Shown in pieces: positions 1 to 6,243 of a stretch of DNA of 8,242 bases (position 1 is its first letter; the number at the start of each line of letters is the position of its first letter). Where the stretch lies: the NCBI GenBank assembly GCA_023460615.1, contig JAEWPL010000145.1, forward strand, positions 1-8,242, written 5' to 3'. Below the pieces are notes generated by a model. It had not been told where the DNA came from and did not search any database. It saw only the letters and a list, made by a program, of their open reading frames with translations. Source of the DNA: Pseudomonadota bacterium. GTDB lineage: Bacteria; Pseudomonadota; Gammaproteobacteria; Enterobacterales; Succinivibrionaceae. The position numbers and the translations under genes were made by a program.

Positions 1-920
1 GCAAATCTATAACCGTTAAACCACTCCTTCATCTTAGTTTGTAAAGTATCAGGAGCAAAACTGCATTTAGTAAAGTCTACAGTCTCTTGAAGTAACTCCA
101 GTACTTCAGAATCTGTAAAGCCAGCAAGCTCATTTAGGATAGGCTCTTGGGAGATTTTACTTGAGACAAAGCCTGAAATCATAGTATCCATGGTGATTGG
201 GAGGATACCTGTGATAAAGACTCTTTCTATGGTAGATTCTTGATTGTAAGAACGAATCACTCCGTAAAAAGCACCTATTTCACTTTGCTTATTAACTAAA
301 TCAATAAAAGCTTTCTTATCTCTACTTAAGATATCATTAGTAAAGTTGTCATATTCATCAATGATAAACATGAGCTTATAGGAAGTTTGCTTTTCCTTAA
401 AAGCAAGTAAGAAATCCTCTAAGATAGAAGATGCCGATGGAAAGCAATTTTGCTGCCTATAATAGGCTCTTATACCTTCCATTAACTCATAACCATGCTC
501 TTTTGCAAAGATCTTGATTACAGTTGGAATTAGCTCTTTGTAATTCTCATAAAAATTAAAAATAGCTCGAATTACTTTTACTCTAAAGTCATTTAGGATA
601 TCTGATACAGATTGATCAGTCTTGATACCAGCAAAATCAAATCTTAAAACAGCATAAGAGCTCTTATAGGGGGTACTGTTTTCATGAATATAAGTTCCTT
701 CAAAAAGCTTATCAAATAAGCCTTTTTGAGAGATATCGTAGTAATAATATAAAATCTCAGTGAATAGAGTTTTACCAAATCTGCGAGGTCTTAAAAATAA
801 AGAGACGTATGACTCTAAGCTCTCATATGCTTTGATAAACTTAGTCTTATCAATATAAAGTAGATTTCTTGATCTTATCAATTTAAAATCCGATACTGAA
901 TTAGGTAGATTTTTTAGCAT
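1..920 (-). CDS. AAA-ATPase-like domain protein (DUF1703 / PD-(D/E)XK-associated family), 3' end beyond the window
   Basis: The frame is open without interruption from ATG at 920 to the left edge (306 full codons), so the C-terminus is missing. An AAGGA Shine-Dalgarno lies about 6 bases before the ATG. Visible motifs are those of the AAA-ATPase-like family (Pfam AAA-ATPase_like): an N-terminal YIDKTKFI (22-29), a P-loop variant RPRRFGKT (44-51) without the usual first glycine, a Walker B-type strand LMFIIDEYDN (183-192), the conserved FITGILPITMDTMISGF stretch (235-251), and WFNGYRF (300-306). In this family a PD-(D/E)XK nuclease-like domain usually follows at the C-terminus; here it would lie outside the window. 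The biological role is not established; defence or mobile-element roles have been suggested for relatives. Of 14 arginines, 10 are AGA and one AGG, whereas sampled infB arginines are mostly CGT, which suggests low expression or later acquisition. The gene is separated from the rbfA operon by a terminator. Confidence 0.9.
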   Translation of the reverse strand, partial: MLKNLPNSVSDFKLIRSRNLLYIDKTKFIKAYESLESYVSLFLRPRRFGKTLFTEILYYYYDISQKGLFDKLFEGTYIHENSTPYKSSYAVLRFDFAGIKTDQSVSDILNDFRVKVIRAIFNFYENYKELIPTVIKIFAKEHGYELMEGIRAYYRQQNCFPSASSILEDFLLAFKEKQTSYKLMFIIDEYDNFTNDILSRDKKAFIDLVNKQSEIGAFYGVIRSYNQESTIERVFITGILPITMDTMISGFVSSKISQEPILNELAGFTDSEVLELLQETVDFTKCSFAPDTLQTKMKEWFNGYRF

Positions 921-1003
921 CTAATATCCTTGATATTGATAAAGTATTCTCTTTTTAAAGCATATTCACTCTGAATGATCCACGTTTGGCAACTGTGTTC
1001 AAC

Positions 1004-1015
1004 GTAGAATTCTAC
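1004..1015. repeat. 12-bp perfect palindrome near the AAA-ATPase gene start region
   Basis: GTAGAATTCTAC is a perfect 6+6 palindrome. It lies about 7 bases downstream of a TATAAT hexamer on the minus strand, so it would overlap the predicted transcription start of the AAA-ATPase-like gene. That position suits an operator, but a single 12-bp palindrome can arise by chance and no regulator is encoded nearby. Confidence 0.35.
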
Positions 1016-1021
1016 AACCAT

Positions 1022-1049
1022 ATTATAAGATATATAGCTAAAACAAAAT
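1022..1049 (-). promoter_or_regulatory. Candidate promoter of the AAA-ATPase-like gene
   Basis: On the minus strand a perfect -10 hexamer TATAAT (1022-1027) is preceded by a poor -35 (ATTTTG at 1044-1049, spacer 16). It is the best promoter-like sequence between the rbfA terminator and the AAA-ATPase start, and would give a leader of roughly 95 bases. The -35 is weak and the region is AT-rich, so confidence is low. Confidence 0.35.
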
Positions 1050-1104
1050 ACGATATTTAGCGATAAATGAAAAGTTTAGGATAATTTAATGTAGTTTAGG
1101 TGAG

Positions 1105-1140
1105 AGAAAAAAATCCTCTAAAATTGCTTCTAGAGGATTA
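1105..1140 (-). terminator. Intrinsic terminator after rbfA
   Basis: Read on the minus strand, the sequence forms a perfect 9-bp stem (AATCCTCTA / TAGAGGATT, 1131-1139 with 1112-1120) around a 10-base loop. It is followed by a run of seven T (1107-1113, partly overlapping the stem base). It begins 6 bases after the rbfA stop codon and should end the rimP-nusA-infB-rbfA transcript. This isolates the operon from the AAA-ATPase-like gene. Confidence 0.9.
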
Positions 1141-1145
1141 TTATT

Positions 1146-1502
1146 TTAGTTCTTGTTTAAGCCTTTTCTAATCAGCTCATCAAGTTTCATACTTTCCTTA
1201 ATAAGCGAATCATACTTAAACTCAAGATTTGGCATATATCTTAGATTTAGCCTTGCAGCAAGAGTTGATCTGATAAAACCTTTTGAGTTATTTAAGCCCT
1301 TCATTGCCTCATCAATCTCATCTTGCTTGTCAGAAAGGAAAGATATATATACTCGAGCATTACGCAAATCTGGTGACACATCAACTTCGGTCACTGTAGC
1401 GTTTTTTACTCGAGGATCTTTTAATTCGTGTTGCAACACATCAGCTATCTCACGAAGCACTGCTGCTGCAACACGTTCATTTCTACCGTAACTTCTTGGC
1501 AT
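1146..1502 (-). CDS. rbfA: 30S ribosome-binding factor A
   Basis: RbfA is a small KH-type protein that binds immature 30S subunits near the 5' end of 16S rRNA and helps late maturation, notably in the cold. The 118-residue product has the family's N-terminal RVAAAVLREIADVLQHELKDPRV, the central VTEVDVSPDLRNARVYIS, and the region around SKGFIRSTLAARL (73-85), which carries the kinked helix of the RbfA KH fold. The terminal MPNLEFKYDSLIKESMKLDELI motif is complete. E. coli RbfA has 133 residues; the shorter length here reflects loss of its dispensable C-terminal tail. The ATG at 1502 is supported by AAAGGAAA directly upstream, in the 8-base gap after infB. It is the last gene of the operon; the terminator follows and truB is not next. 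Confidence 0.97.
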   Translation of the reverse strand: MPRSYGRNERVAAAVLREIADVLQHELKDPRVKNATVTEVDVSPDLRNARVYISFLSDKQDEIDEAMKGLNNSKGFIRSTLAARLNLRYMPNLEFKYDSLIKESMKLDELIRKGLNKN

Positions 1503-1510
1503 AATTTCCT

Positions 1511-4036
1511 TTAATCTAAAGTACGTGCAACTTCAACCTTCTCAAAGCACTCGATGCGGTCCCCCACACGAACGTCTTGATAGTTCTTAACACAAATACC
1601 GCACTCAGTATTCTGTTTAACTTCAGATACGTCATCTTTAAAGCGACGAAGTGAATCTAACTCACCTTCAAAGATTACGGTGTTATCACGAAGCACACGG
1701 ATTGGAGCTGAACGTTTAACCATACCCTCAACCACCATACAGCCAGCAATTGCGCCGTACTTAGGATGACGGAATACATCACGAACCTCAGCGTAACCAA
1801 TAAAGTTTTCACGAACTTCTTTCTTAAGTAAGCCTGACATAGCTTTCTTAACATCGTCAATTAAGTCGTAAATAACGCTGTAGTAATGAAGATCAACAGA
1901 CTCTGAGTCGATTACTTGACGAGCAGGACCATCAGCACGAACGTTAAAGCCGATTACCACTGCGTTATCAGCTGCAGCTAAGGTTGCATCGTTAGCGGTA
2001 ATACCACCTACGCCAGAACCAATGATCTTAACTTGTACTTCCTCATTACCAAGTTTTAGTAGAGCATCAGAAATAGCTTCTACAGAGCCTTGAGTATCAG
2101 CCTTAAGCACAACCTTTAACTCTGAAGCATTGCTCTCCTTGAACATAGATGCTAATTGAGCTTTCTTTTGCTTTGCAATCTTAAGTTCACGGAACTTACC
2201 TTGTCTAAATAAGGCAACTTCACGAGCCTTACGCTCGTCAGCTACAGCAGTTACCTCATCACCAGCTGAAGGTACGCCAGATAAACCAAATACCTCAACA
2301 GGAATTGAAGGACCAGCCTCAGTTAACTCTTTACCGTTCTCGTTACGCATTGAACGAACACGACCATACTGAAGACCACATAGGATGGTATCGCCCTTAT
2401 GTAAGGTACCAGAGCGAACTAATACAGTAGCTACAGGACCACGACCTTTATCAAGACGAGACTCAATTGTTACACCTTCAGCCATGCCATCGCGTACAGC
2501 TTTAAGCTCTAACACTTCAGCCTGTAGTGTAATAGCTTCTAATAGGTCGTCAACACCCATACCAGTCTTTGCAGATACTTCCACAAATTGGTTTTCACCA
2601 CCCATAGACTCAGGAATAACTGAGTGTTGCATTAACTCGTTGATTACACGCTGAGGATCTGCACCTGGCTTATCCATCTTGTTGATAGCAACAATCATAG
2701 GTACTTTAGCAGCTTGAGCGTGTTGAATAGCTTCTAAGGTCTGAGGCATTACACCGTCATCTGCTGCTACTACTAAAACTACGATATCAGTACACTGAGC
2801 ACCACGAGCACGCATTGCAGTAAAGGCAGCGTGACCTGGAGTATCTAAGAAGGTAATACCGTCGTTTCTAGTTTGAACGTGGTAAGCACCGATTCTTTGA
2901 GTAATACCGCCAGCTTCGCCTACGGCAACCTTTGACTTACGGATGTAGTCAAGTAAAGAAGTCTTACCATGATCAACGTGACCCATGATGGTAACTACAG
3001 GAGCACGAGGTAAAGCCTCTGCTTTAGTAGTTCTATCTTTTAATAACTCGTCTTCAAGCTCGTTTTCTTTACGTAAGATAACCTTATGGCCCATTTCCTC
3101 GGCTACTAATTGAGCTGTTGATTGATCAAGCACCTGATTGATAGTTACCATTTCACCTAATTTCATTAAGGTCTTGATAACTTCAGTTGCTTTAACAGCC
3201 ATCTTTTGAGCAAGCTCTGCTACAGTTACAGTCTCACCGATTTCTACATCACGGTTTACAGGAACTGCAGGACGATTAAAGCCATGTTGCTGTTGGTTTA
3301 GCTTAGCTGCACCTTTAACAGACTTACCACCTTTACCGCCTTTTTGACGACGGTTTTGTGGCATTTGCTCACCTTCATCAAAACGCTTACCACCACGTCT
3401 TTCAACACCGCTTCTATCACGGTGACGACCACGGTTCTCAGCTTCACGCTCTTGACGAGCCTCAGCTTCACGAACGTATTGAGAAGTTGAAGTGTCGTCG
3501 TCATCTTGTTCGTGAGAGCGAGCTTCTTCTTCTGCAGCCCATCTAGCTTCGTTTTCTTCAGCAAGTTTTCTTGCTTGCTCAGCTAGACGCTTAGCCTCTT
3601 CTTCGCTCTTACGCTTTTGTTGCTCTTCTTGGGCACGACGTAACTCTTCTGTTGCTTTATCCTCTTCTTTATCTTTGTGAGGGGCAACTTTAACTTGAGC
3701 CTTAACTTTTTGCTCAGCTGCAGCCTTTGCTTTTGCTTCTTCTTGAGCTTTAGCCTTAGCTTGTGCTTCAGCTTTTGCTTTTTCTTCAGCTTCTTTTCTA
3801 GCCTTTTCTTGAGCTTCAGCTCTAGCTTTTGCTTCTTGAGCTTCTTTTTCTTTAGCTAAAGCTTCTTGTTCAAGTTGAGCCTTACGCTCTTTAGGATCAA
3901 TTAAGACTTTCTTCTTACGAACTTCAACTTGAACTTTCTTTTGGCCACCAGCATTGTTCAAAGTTAAAGTAGAAGGAGACTTCTTCTTTAATGACATGCG
4001 CTTTGGTGCGTTGTTTAAATTCTCTTCATTACTCAT
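1511..4036 (-). CDS. infB: Translation initiation factor IF-2 lacking the first N-terminal subdomain
   Basis: IF2 is the GTPase that recruits fMet-tRNA to the 30S subunit and promotes subunit joining. The 841-residue product shows a short basic segment matching E. coli IF2 from about residue 50 ([14 protein letters not shown]), a long Ala/Glu/Lys-rich charged, probably helical linker (~50-205), a Gly/Arg/Lys-rich stretch, and the IF2_N fold before the G domain (~263-322). The G domain has GHVDHGKT (352-359), the switch I threonine in [16 protein letters not shown] (398-401), NKMD (452-455) and SAK (488-490). Domains II, III and IV follow, the last with the C2 fMet-tRNA-binding region around ECGI (~811). 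E. coli IF2 has 890 residues; the 49-residue difference matches absence of its first N-terminal subdomain. I chose ATG 4036 over TTG 4039 because the AAGGAG site then sits 6 bases away. Confidence 0.97.
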   Translation of the reverse strand: MSNEENLNNAPKRMSLKKKSPSTLTLNNAGGQKKVQVEVRKKKVLIDPKERKAQLEQEALAKEKEAQEAKARAEAQEKARKEAEEKAKAEAQAKAKAQEEAKAKAAAEQKVKAQVKVAPHKDKEEDKATEELRRAQEEQQKRKSEEEAKRLAEQARKLAEENEARWAAEEEARSHEQDDDDTSTSQYVREAEARQEREAENRGRHRDRSGVERRGGKRFDEGEQMPQNRRQKGGKGGKSVKGAAKLNQQQHGFNRPAVPVNRDVEIGETVTVAELAQKMAVKATEVIKTLMKLGEMVTINQVLDQSTAQLVAEEMGHKVILRKENELEDELLKDRTTKAEALPRAPVVTIMGHVDHGKTSLLDYIRKSKVAVGEAGGITQRIGAYHVQTRNDGITFLDTPGHAAFTAMRARGAQCTDIVVLVVAADDGVMPQTLEAIQHAQAAKVPMIVAINKMDKPGADPQRVINELMQHSVIPESMGGENQFVEVSAKTGMGVDDLLEAITLQAEVLELKAVRDGMAEGVTIESRLDKGRGPVATVLVRSGTLHKGDTILCGLQYGRVRSMRNENGKELTEAGPSIPVEVFGLSGVPSAGDEVTAVADERKAREVALFRQGKFRELKIAKQKKAQLASMFKESNASELKVVLKADTQGSVEAISDALLKLGNEEVQVKIIGSGVGGITANDATLAAADNAVVIGFNVRADGPARQVIDSESVDLHYYSVIYDLIDDVKKAMSGLLKKEVRENFIGYAEVRDVFRHPKYGAIAGCMVVEGMVKRSAPIRVLRDNTVIFEGELDSLRRFKDDVSEVKQNTECGICVKNYQDVRVGDRIECFEKVEVARTLD

Positions 4037-4042
4037 CAAAGT

Positions 4043-4048
4043 CTCCTT
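4043..4048 (-). promoter_or_regulatory. Shine-Dalgarno site that decides the infB start
   Basis: AAGGAG on the minus strand lies between the nusA stop (4051) and infB. It is 6 bases from the ATG at 4036 but only 3 from the in-frame TTG at 4039, so the ATG is the better start. An in-frame TAA lies a few codons further upstream, so no longer N-terminus is possible in this frame. Confidence 0.75.
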
Positions 4049-4050
4049 AA

Positions 4051-5538
4051 TTAAGCCTGAGGCTCTTTAAACCAGCACTCATTACGAGCAGCCATGATAA
4101 TTTCGCCTGCTTTCTTAGCATCTAAGCCTTCGATATCGGTAATATCATCGGTAGCTTGCTCTGCTAAATCGTCAGCAGTCTTAATACCATGATCAATTAA
4201 CTTGTTAGCTAAAGCTTCATCAATACCCTCTAAAGCAGTAAGTTGTGATAAAGCTTGATTACGCTCTGATTTTTCTTTGTCGTCTACTGCTTTACGGGCA
4301 ATTTCTTGTAAAGTTGCAGCAGTTTCTTCATCCATACCATCAATTTCTAGTAACTCAGCAGGATCTACATAAGCTACTTCATCGATAGTTGTAAAGCCAG
4401 CATCAGCTAAAGCTGTTGCAAACTCTTCATCAACATTTAGTAATTCCACGAACTGATTGATGATCTTGCCTACTTCAGCTTGGATATTTGACTCAAGATC
4501 TTTTTCAGTCATTACTTTAAGATCCCAACCAATTAGTTGTGAAGCTAGACGAACGTTTTGACCATTCTTACCAATTGCTAAAGCTAAGTTTTCCTCTGCT
4601 ACAGCAATAGAGATAGAGTGCTCATCTTCGTTGATGATGATTCTTGAAACCTCTGCAGGCTCCATAGCATTAGTTACATATTGAGCTAGATTCTCATCGT
4701 ATAACACCACATCAATCTTTTCGCCTGATAGCTCATTTGATACAGCTGTTACACGAGCACCACGCATACCAATACATGCACCACGAGGATCGATTCTTCT
4801 ATCCTTTGAACGAACAGAGATCTTAGCTCTTGAACCAGGATCACGAGCAGCGCCCATAATCTCGATAATGTCCTCACCAATCTCAGGAACTTCAATTCTG
4901 AATAATTCTTTTAAGAACTCAGGTGAAGTACGTGAGCAAATAATTTGTGGACCACGATTTGACTCAGTCTTAATCTCTTGTAATAAAACTTTGATACGAT
5001 CACCACGACCATAAGACTCAAATGGAATAAACTGATCACGCTTTAATACAGCTTCAGCATTATTACCTAAATCTAAAACCATAATGTCGTGTGTTTGCTT
5101 CTTTACAGTAGCATTTACCACGTGACCTACGTGTTGACGTTGCTCTGAAACTACTTGTTCACGCTCAGCATCTTTTACTTTCTGAGATAGAACTTGCTTA
5201 GCAGTTTGAATAGTAATTCTGTCAAACTCTACAGATGGAATTTGTTCTTCAACAATGTCACCTGCGCTAATGCCAGGATGCTCAACAGAAGCTGCAGCCA
5301 AAGAGATCTCTTGAGCTGGTTTCTCTAGTGGACCATCAGTATCTACAACTACCCAACGACGGAAAGTATCGTAAGAACCTTCCTTATGATCAATTTGAAC
5401 ACGAACTAAAATATCTACAGGATATTTTTTCTTAGTAGCTGTAGCTAATGCTTGCTCTAATGCCTCAAATATTTTATCTCTAGGGATAGCGCGTTCATTT
5501 GATAACGCCTCGGCAATGGCAATAATCTCTTTACCCAT
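4051..5538 (-). CDS. nusA: Transcription termination/antitermination factor NusA
   Basis: NusA binds RNA polymerase near the RNA exit channel, promotes pausing and hairpin-dependent termination, and joins N- and rRNA antitermination complexes. The 495-residue length equals that of E. coli NusA. Domains in order: an RNAP-binding N-domain (1-~125, beginning [29 protein letters not shown]), S1 (~136-200 with [11 protein letters not shown]), KH1 (~229-290 with [10 protein letters not shown] and [11 protein letters not shown]), KH2 (~298-345 with [15 protein letters not shown]), and two acidic repeats (~366-417 and ~436-489, each with a helix-hairpin-helix-like [10 protein letters not shown] / [13 protein letters not shown] pattern). 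Two acidic repeats are typical of Gammaproteobacteria, where the last one binds the RNAP alpha C-domain and relieves autoinhibition. ATG 5538 has a GAGGT site 10 bases upstream, inside the end of rimP, which suggests coupled translation. Confidence 0.98.
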   Translation of the reverse strand: MGKEIIAIAEALSNERAIPRDKIFEALEQALATATKKKYPVDILVRVQIDHKEGSYDTFRRWVVVDTDGPLEKPAQEISLAAASVEHPGISAGDIVEEQIPSVEFDRITIQTAKQVLSQKVKDAEREQVVSEQRQHVGHVVNATVKKQTHDIMVLDLGNNAEAVLKRDQFIPFESYGRGDRIKVLLQEIKTESNRGPQIICSRTSPEFLKELFRIEVPEIGEDIIEIMGAARDPGSRAKISVRSKDRRIDPRGACIGMRGARVTAVSNELSGEKIDVVLYDENLAQYVTNAMEPAEVSRIIINEDEHSISIAVAEENLALAIGKNGQNVRLASQLIGWDLKVMTEKDLESNIQAEVGKIINQFVELLNVDEEFATALADAGFTTIDEVAYVDPAELLEIDGMDEETAATLQEIARKAVDDKEKSERNQALSQLTALEGIDEALANKLIDHGIKTADDLAEQATDDITDIEGLDAKKAGEIIMAARNECWFKEPQA

Positions 5539-5543
5539 TTTTA

Positions 5544-6056
5544 TTAAGACCTCTTAGTTGATGCGCTTTTAGGAGCTTTTTTGTTGTTTGAAGGAAATTC
5601 TGGTACTACACGAGCCACAGAGATATTTGTAAAAGCAACTTCCATAAGATCAGAAATCTTATCTTGGATTTTTAACAAACCATCGTCTGTAACTTCAGTC
5701 AATAAACCTTGAAGTTTATGTCTGCCTTGTGTAGGAATTCTAAGTTCAGCTTTAATTTGTGAACCTACGTATTTTTTAGCTTGCTCAAGTGTGAACAAGA
5801 TCCTGTCTAGACCTGGTGAAGATACTTCTAGCATATACTTAGGACCGATTAAATCGGCTGCATCTAAGGCAGGAGAAATAACATCCATTAACTCTCCACA
5901 CTTATCTGCACTTACACCCTCATCAGAATCAACAAATACTTGTAAAGTAGCATGATCATTACCGCCATGGAATCTAATTCCCCATACGCTAAGATCAAAG
6001 GATTCTACTAAAGGTGCTACAAGTTCTAATACTTTCTCTTCGATAGTTCCGGCCAT
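5544..6056 (-). CDS. rimP: Ribosome maturation factor RimP
   Basis: RimP binds the 30S subunit and S12 and is needed for efficient 30S assembly. The 170-residue product has the N-terminal alpha/beta domain (~5-85) ending in the hallmark YMLEVSSPGLDR (74-85), and the C-terminal SH3-like domain (~86-152). A basic, Ser/Lys-rich tail of about 18 residues (~153-170) follows and looks disordered; E. coli RimP has about 150 residues and lacks it. ATG 6056 has AAGAGGT 5 bases upstream. It is the first gene of the operon, 5 bases before nusA. The Shine-Dalgarno lies only ~10 bases after the T-run of a leader terminator, so expression probably depends on read-through. Confidence 0.97.
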   Translation of the reverse strand: MAGTIEEKVLELVAPLVESFDLSVWGIRFHGGNDHATLQVFVDSDEGVSADKCGELMDVISPALDAADLIGPKYMLEVSSPGLDRILFTLEQAKKYVGSQIKAELRIPTQGRHKLQGLLTEVTDDGLLKIQDKISDLMEVAFTNISVARVVPEFPSNNKKAPKSASTKRS

Positions 6057-6077
6057 CAGTACCTCTTATTCAACTAT

Positions 6078-6106
6078 AAAAAAAGGACCTCACTTAGGGT
6101 CCCTTT
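6078..6106 (-). terminator. Intrinsic terminator in the rimP leader
   Basis: On the minus strand a 9-bp stem (AAAGGGACC region with GGTCC plus T residues, 6098-6106 with 6081-6089, one G-U pair) encloses an 8-base loop. The T-run covers 6078-6084. It may serve both as terminator for terC transcripts and as an attenuator for rimP-nusA-infB-rbfA, since it lies inside the leader made from the promoter at 6201-6229. Confidence 0.85.
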
Positions 6107-6126
6107 CTCTTGAAGTTCCACTATAT

Positions 6127-6146
6127 CTAGCATCTTACAATGCTAG
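6127..6146 (-). other. Leader hairpin 3
   Basis: CTAGCAT / ATGCTAG forms a perfect 7-bp stem with a 6-base loop (6134-6139). It abuts hairpin 2 with no spacing, so the two would stack coaxially. No U-run follows on the minus strand, so it is not a terminator. Confidence 0.65.
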
Positions 6147-6166
6147 GTTCAAGCTCACACTTGAAC
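6147..6166 (-). other. Leader hairpin 2
   Basis: GTTCAAG / CTTGAAC is a perfect 7-bp stem with a 6-base loop (6154-6159). Its 3' arm on the transcript (6147-6153) can instead pair with UUCAAGC in the 3' arm of hairpin 1 (7 bp), or with UUCAAG at 6109-6114 just before the terminator (6 bp). Confidence 0.65.
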
Positions 6167-6168
6167 AG

Positions 6169-6194
6169 GCTTGAAAGTGTAAACACTTTCAAGC
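6169..6194 (-). other. Leader hairpin 1 at the predicted 5' end of the operon mRNA
   Basis: GCTTGAAAGTG / CACTTTCAAGC is a perfect 11-bp inverted repeat around 4 bases. Its outer base (6194) coincides with the +1 predicted from the promoter, so the mRNA would begin inside a stable stem, which could protect it from 5'-end-dependent decay. As DNA it could equally be an operator just downstream of the promoter. Confidence 0.7.
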
Positions 6195-6200
6195 GTCATA

Positions 6201-6229
6201 TTTATATCAAATATAGCGATAAAAATCAA
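6201..6229 (-). promoter_or_regulatory. Sigma70-type promoter for rimP-nusA-infB-rbfA
   Basis: On the minus strand TTGATT (-35, 6224-6229) is followed after exactly 17 bases by TATAAA (-10, 6201-6206). The -35 overlaps the stop codon of the upstream terC-like gene (6226-6228). Predicted +1 is near 6194. This is the best promoter-like sequence in the gap, and it fits the position of the leader hairpins. Confidence 0.65.
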
Positions 6230-6243
6230 CTATTTTTGATTTT
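6222..6243 (-). repeat. AT-rich dyad over the terC-like stop codon and rimP -35
   Basis: AAAATCAA (6222-6229) and TTGATTTT (6236-6243) form an 8-bp inverted repeat with a 6-base spacer. On the minus strand it is followed by T, giving a weak terminator-like hairpin at the very end of the terC-like gene. It also covers the -35 hexamer, so it could be a regulator site instead. Confidence 0.4.

Larger units (their letters stand above)
6057..6194 (-). promoter_or_regulatory. Structured 5' leader of the rimP operon, candidate attenuator
   Basis: If transcription starts at the predicted +1 (6194), the leader is 138 bases. Four hairpins lie one after another with almost no spacing: an 11-bp stem at the very 5' end, two 7-bp stems, and a terminator hairpin ending in seven U. 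Only about 20 bases separate the terminator from the rimP ATG, too few for another promoter, so transcripts must read through it. Rfam has a rimP-leader family from Gammaproteobacteria, and NusA-dependent leader termination upstream of its own operon is known in Bacillus subtilis. Whether this leader belongs to the Rfam family cannot be told by eye. I found no convincing antiterminator pairing to the terminator's 5' arm. Confidence 0.65.

Noticed and set aside
1153..1491. Plus-strand 112-codon frame opposite rbfA
   Set aside because: Antisense shadow of a clear rbfA gene; no recognisable protein features.
3677..3859. Plus-strand frame rich in Phe, Ser and Leu
   Set aside because: It is the antisense of the Ala/Glu/Lys repeat region of IF2, with no ribosome site or family match.
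4037..4039. TTG as start of infB, giving 842 residues
   Set aside because: The ATG directly after it has the better spacing (6 bases) from AAGGAG; the TTG would be only 3 bases away.
6107..6200. tRNA in front of rimP, as in E. coli (metY)
   Set aside because: The hairpins do not make a cloverleaf: no acceptor stem, no anticodon arm of the right size and no CCA end.
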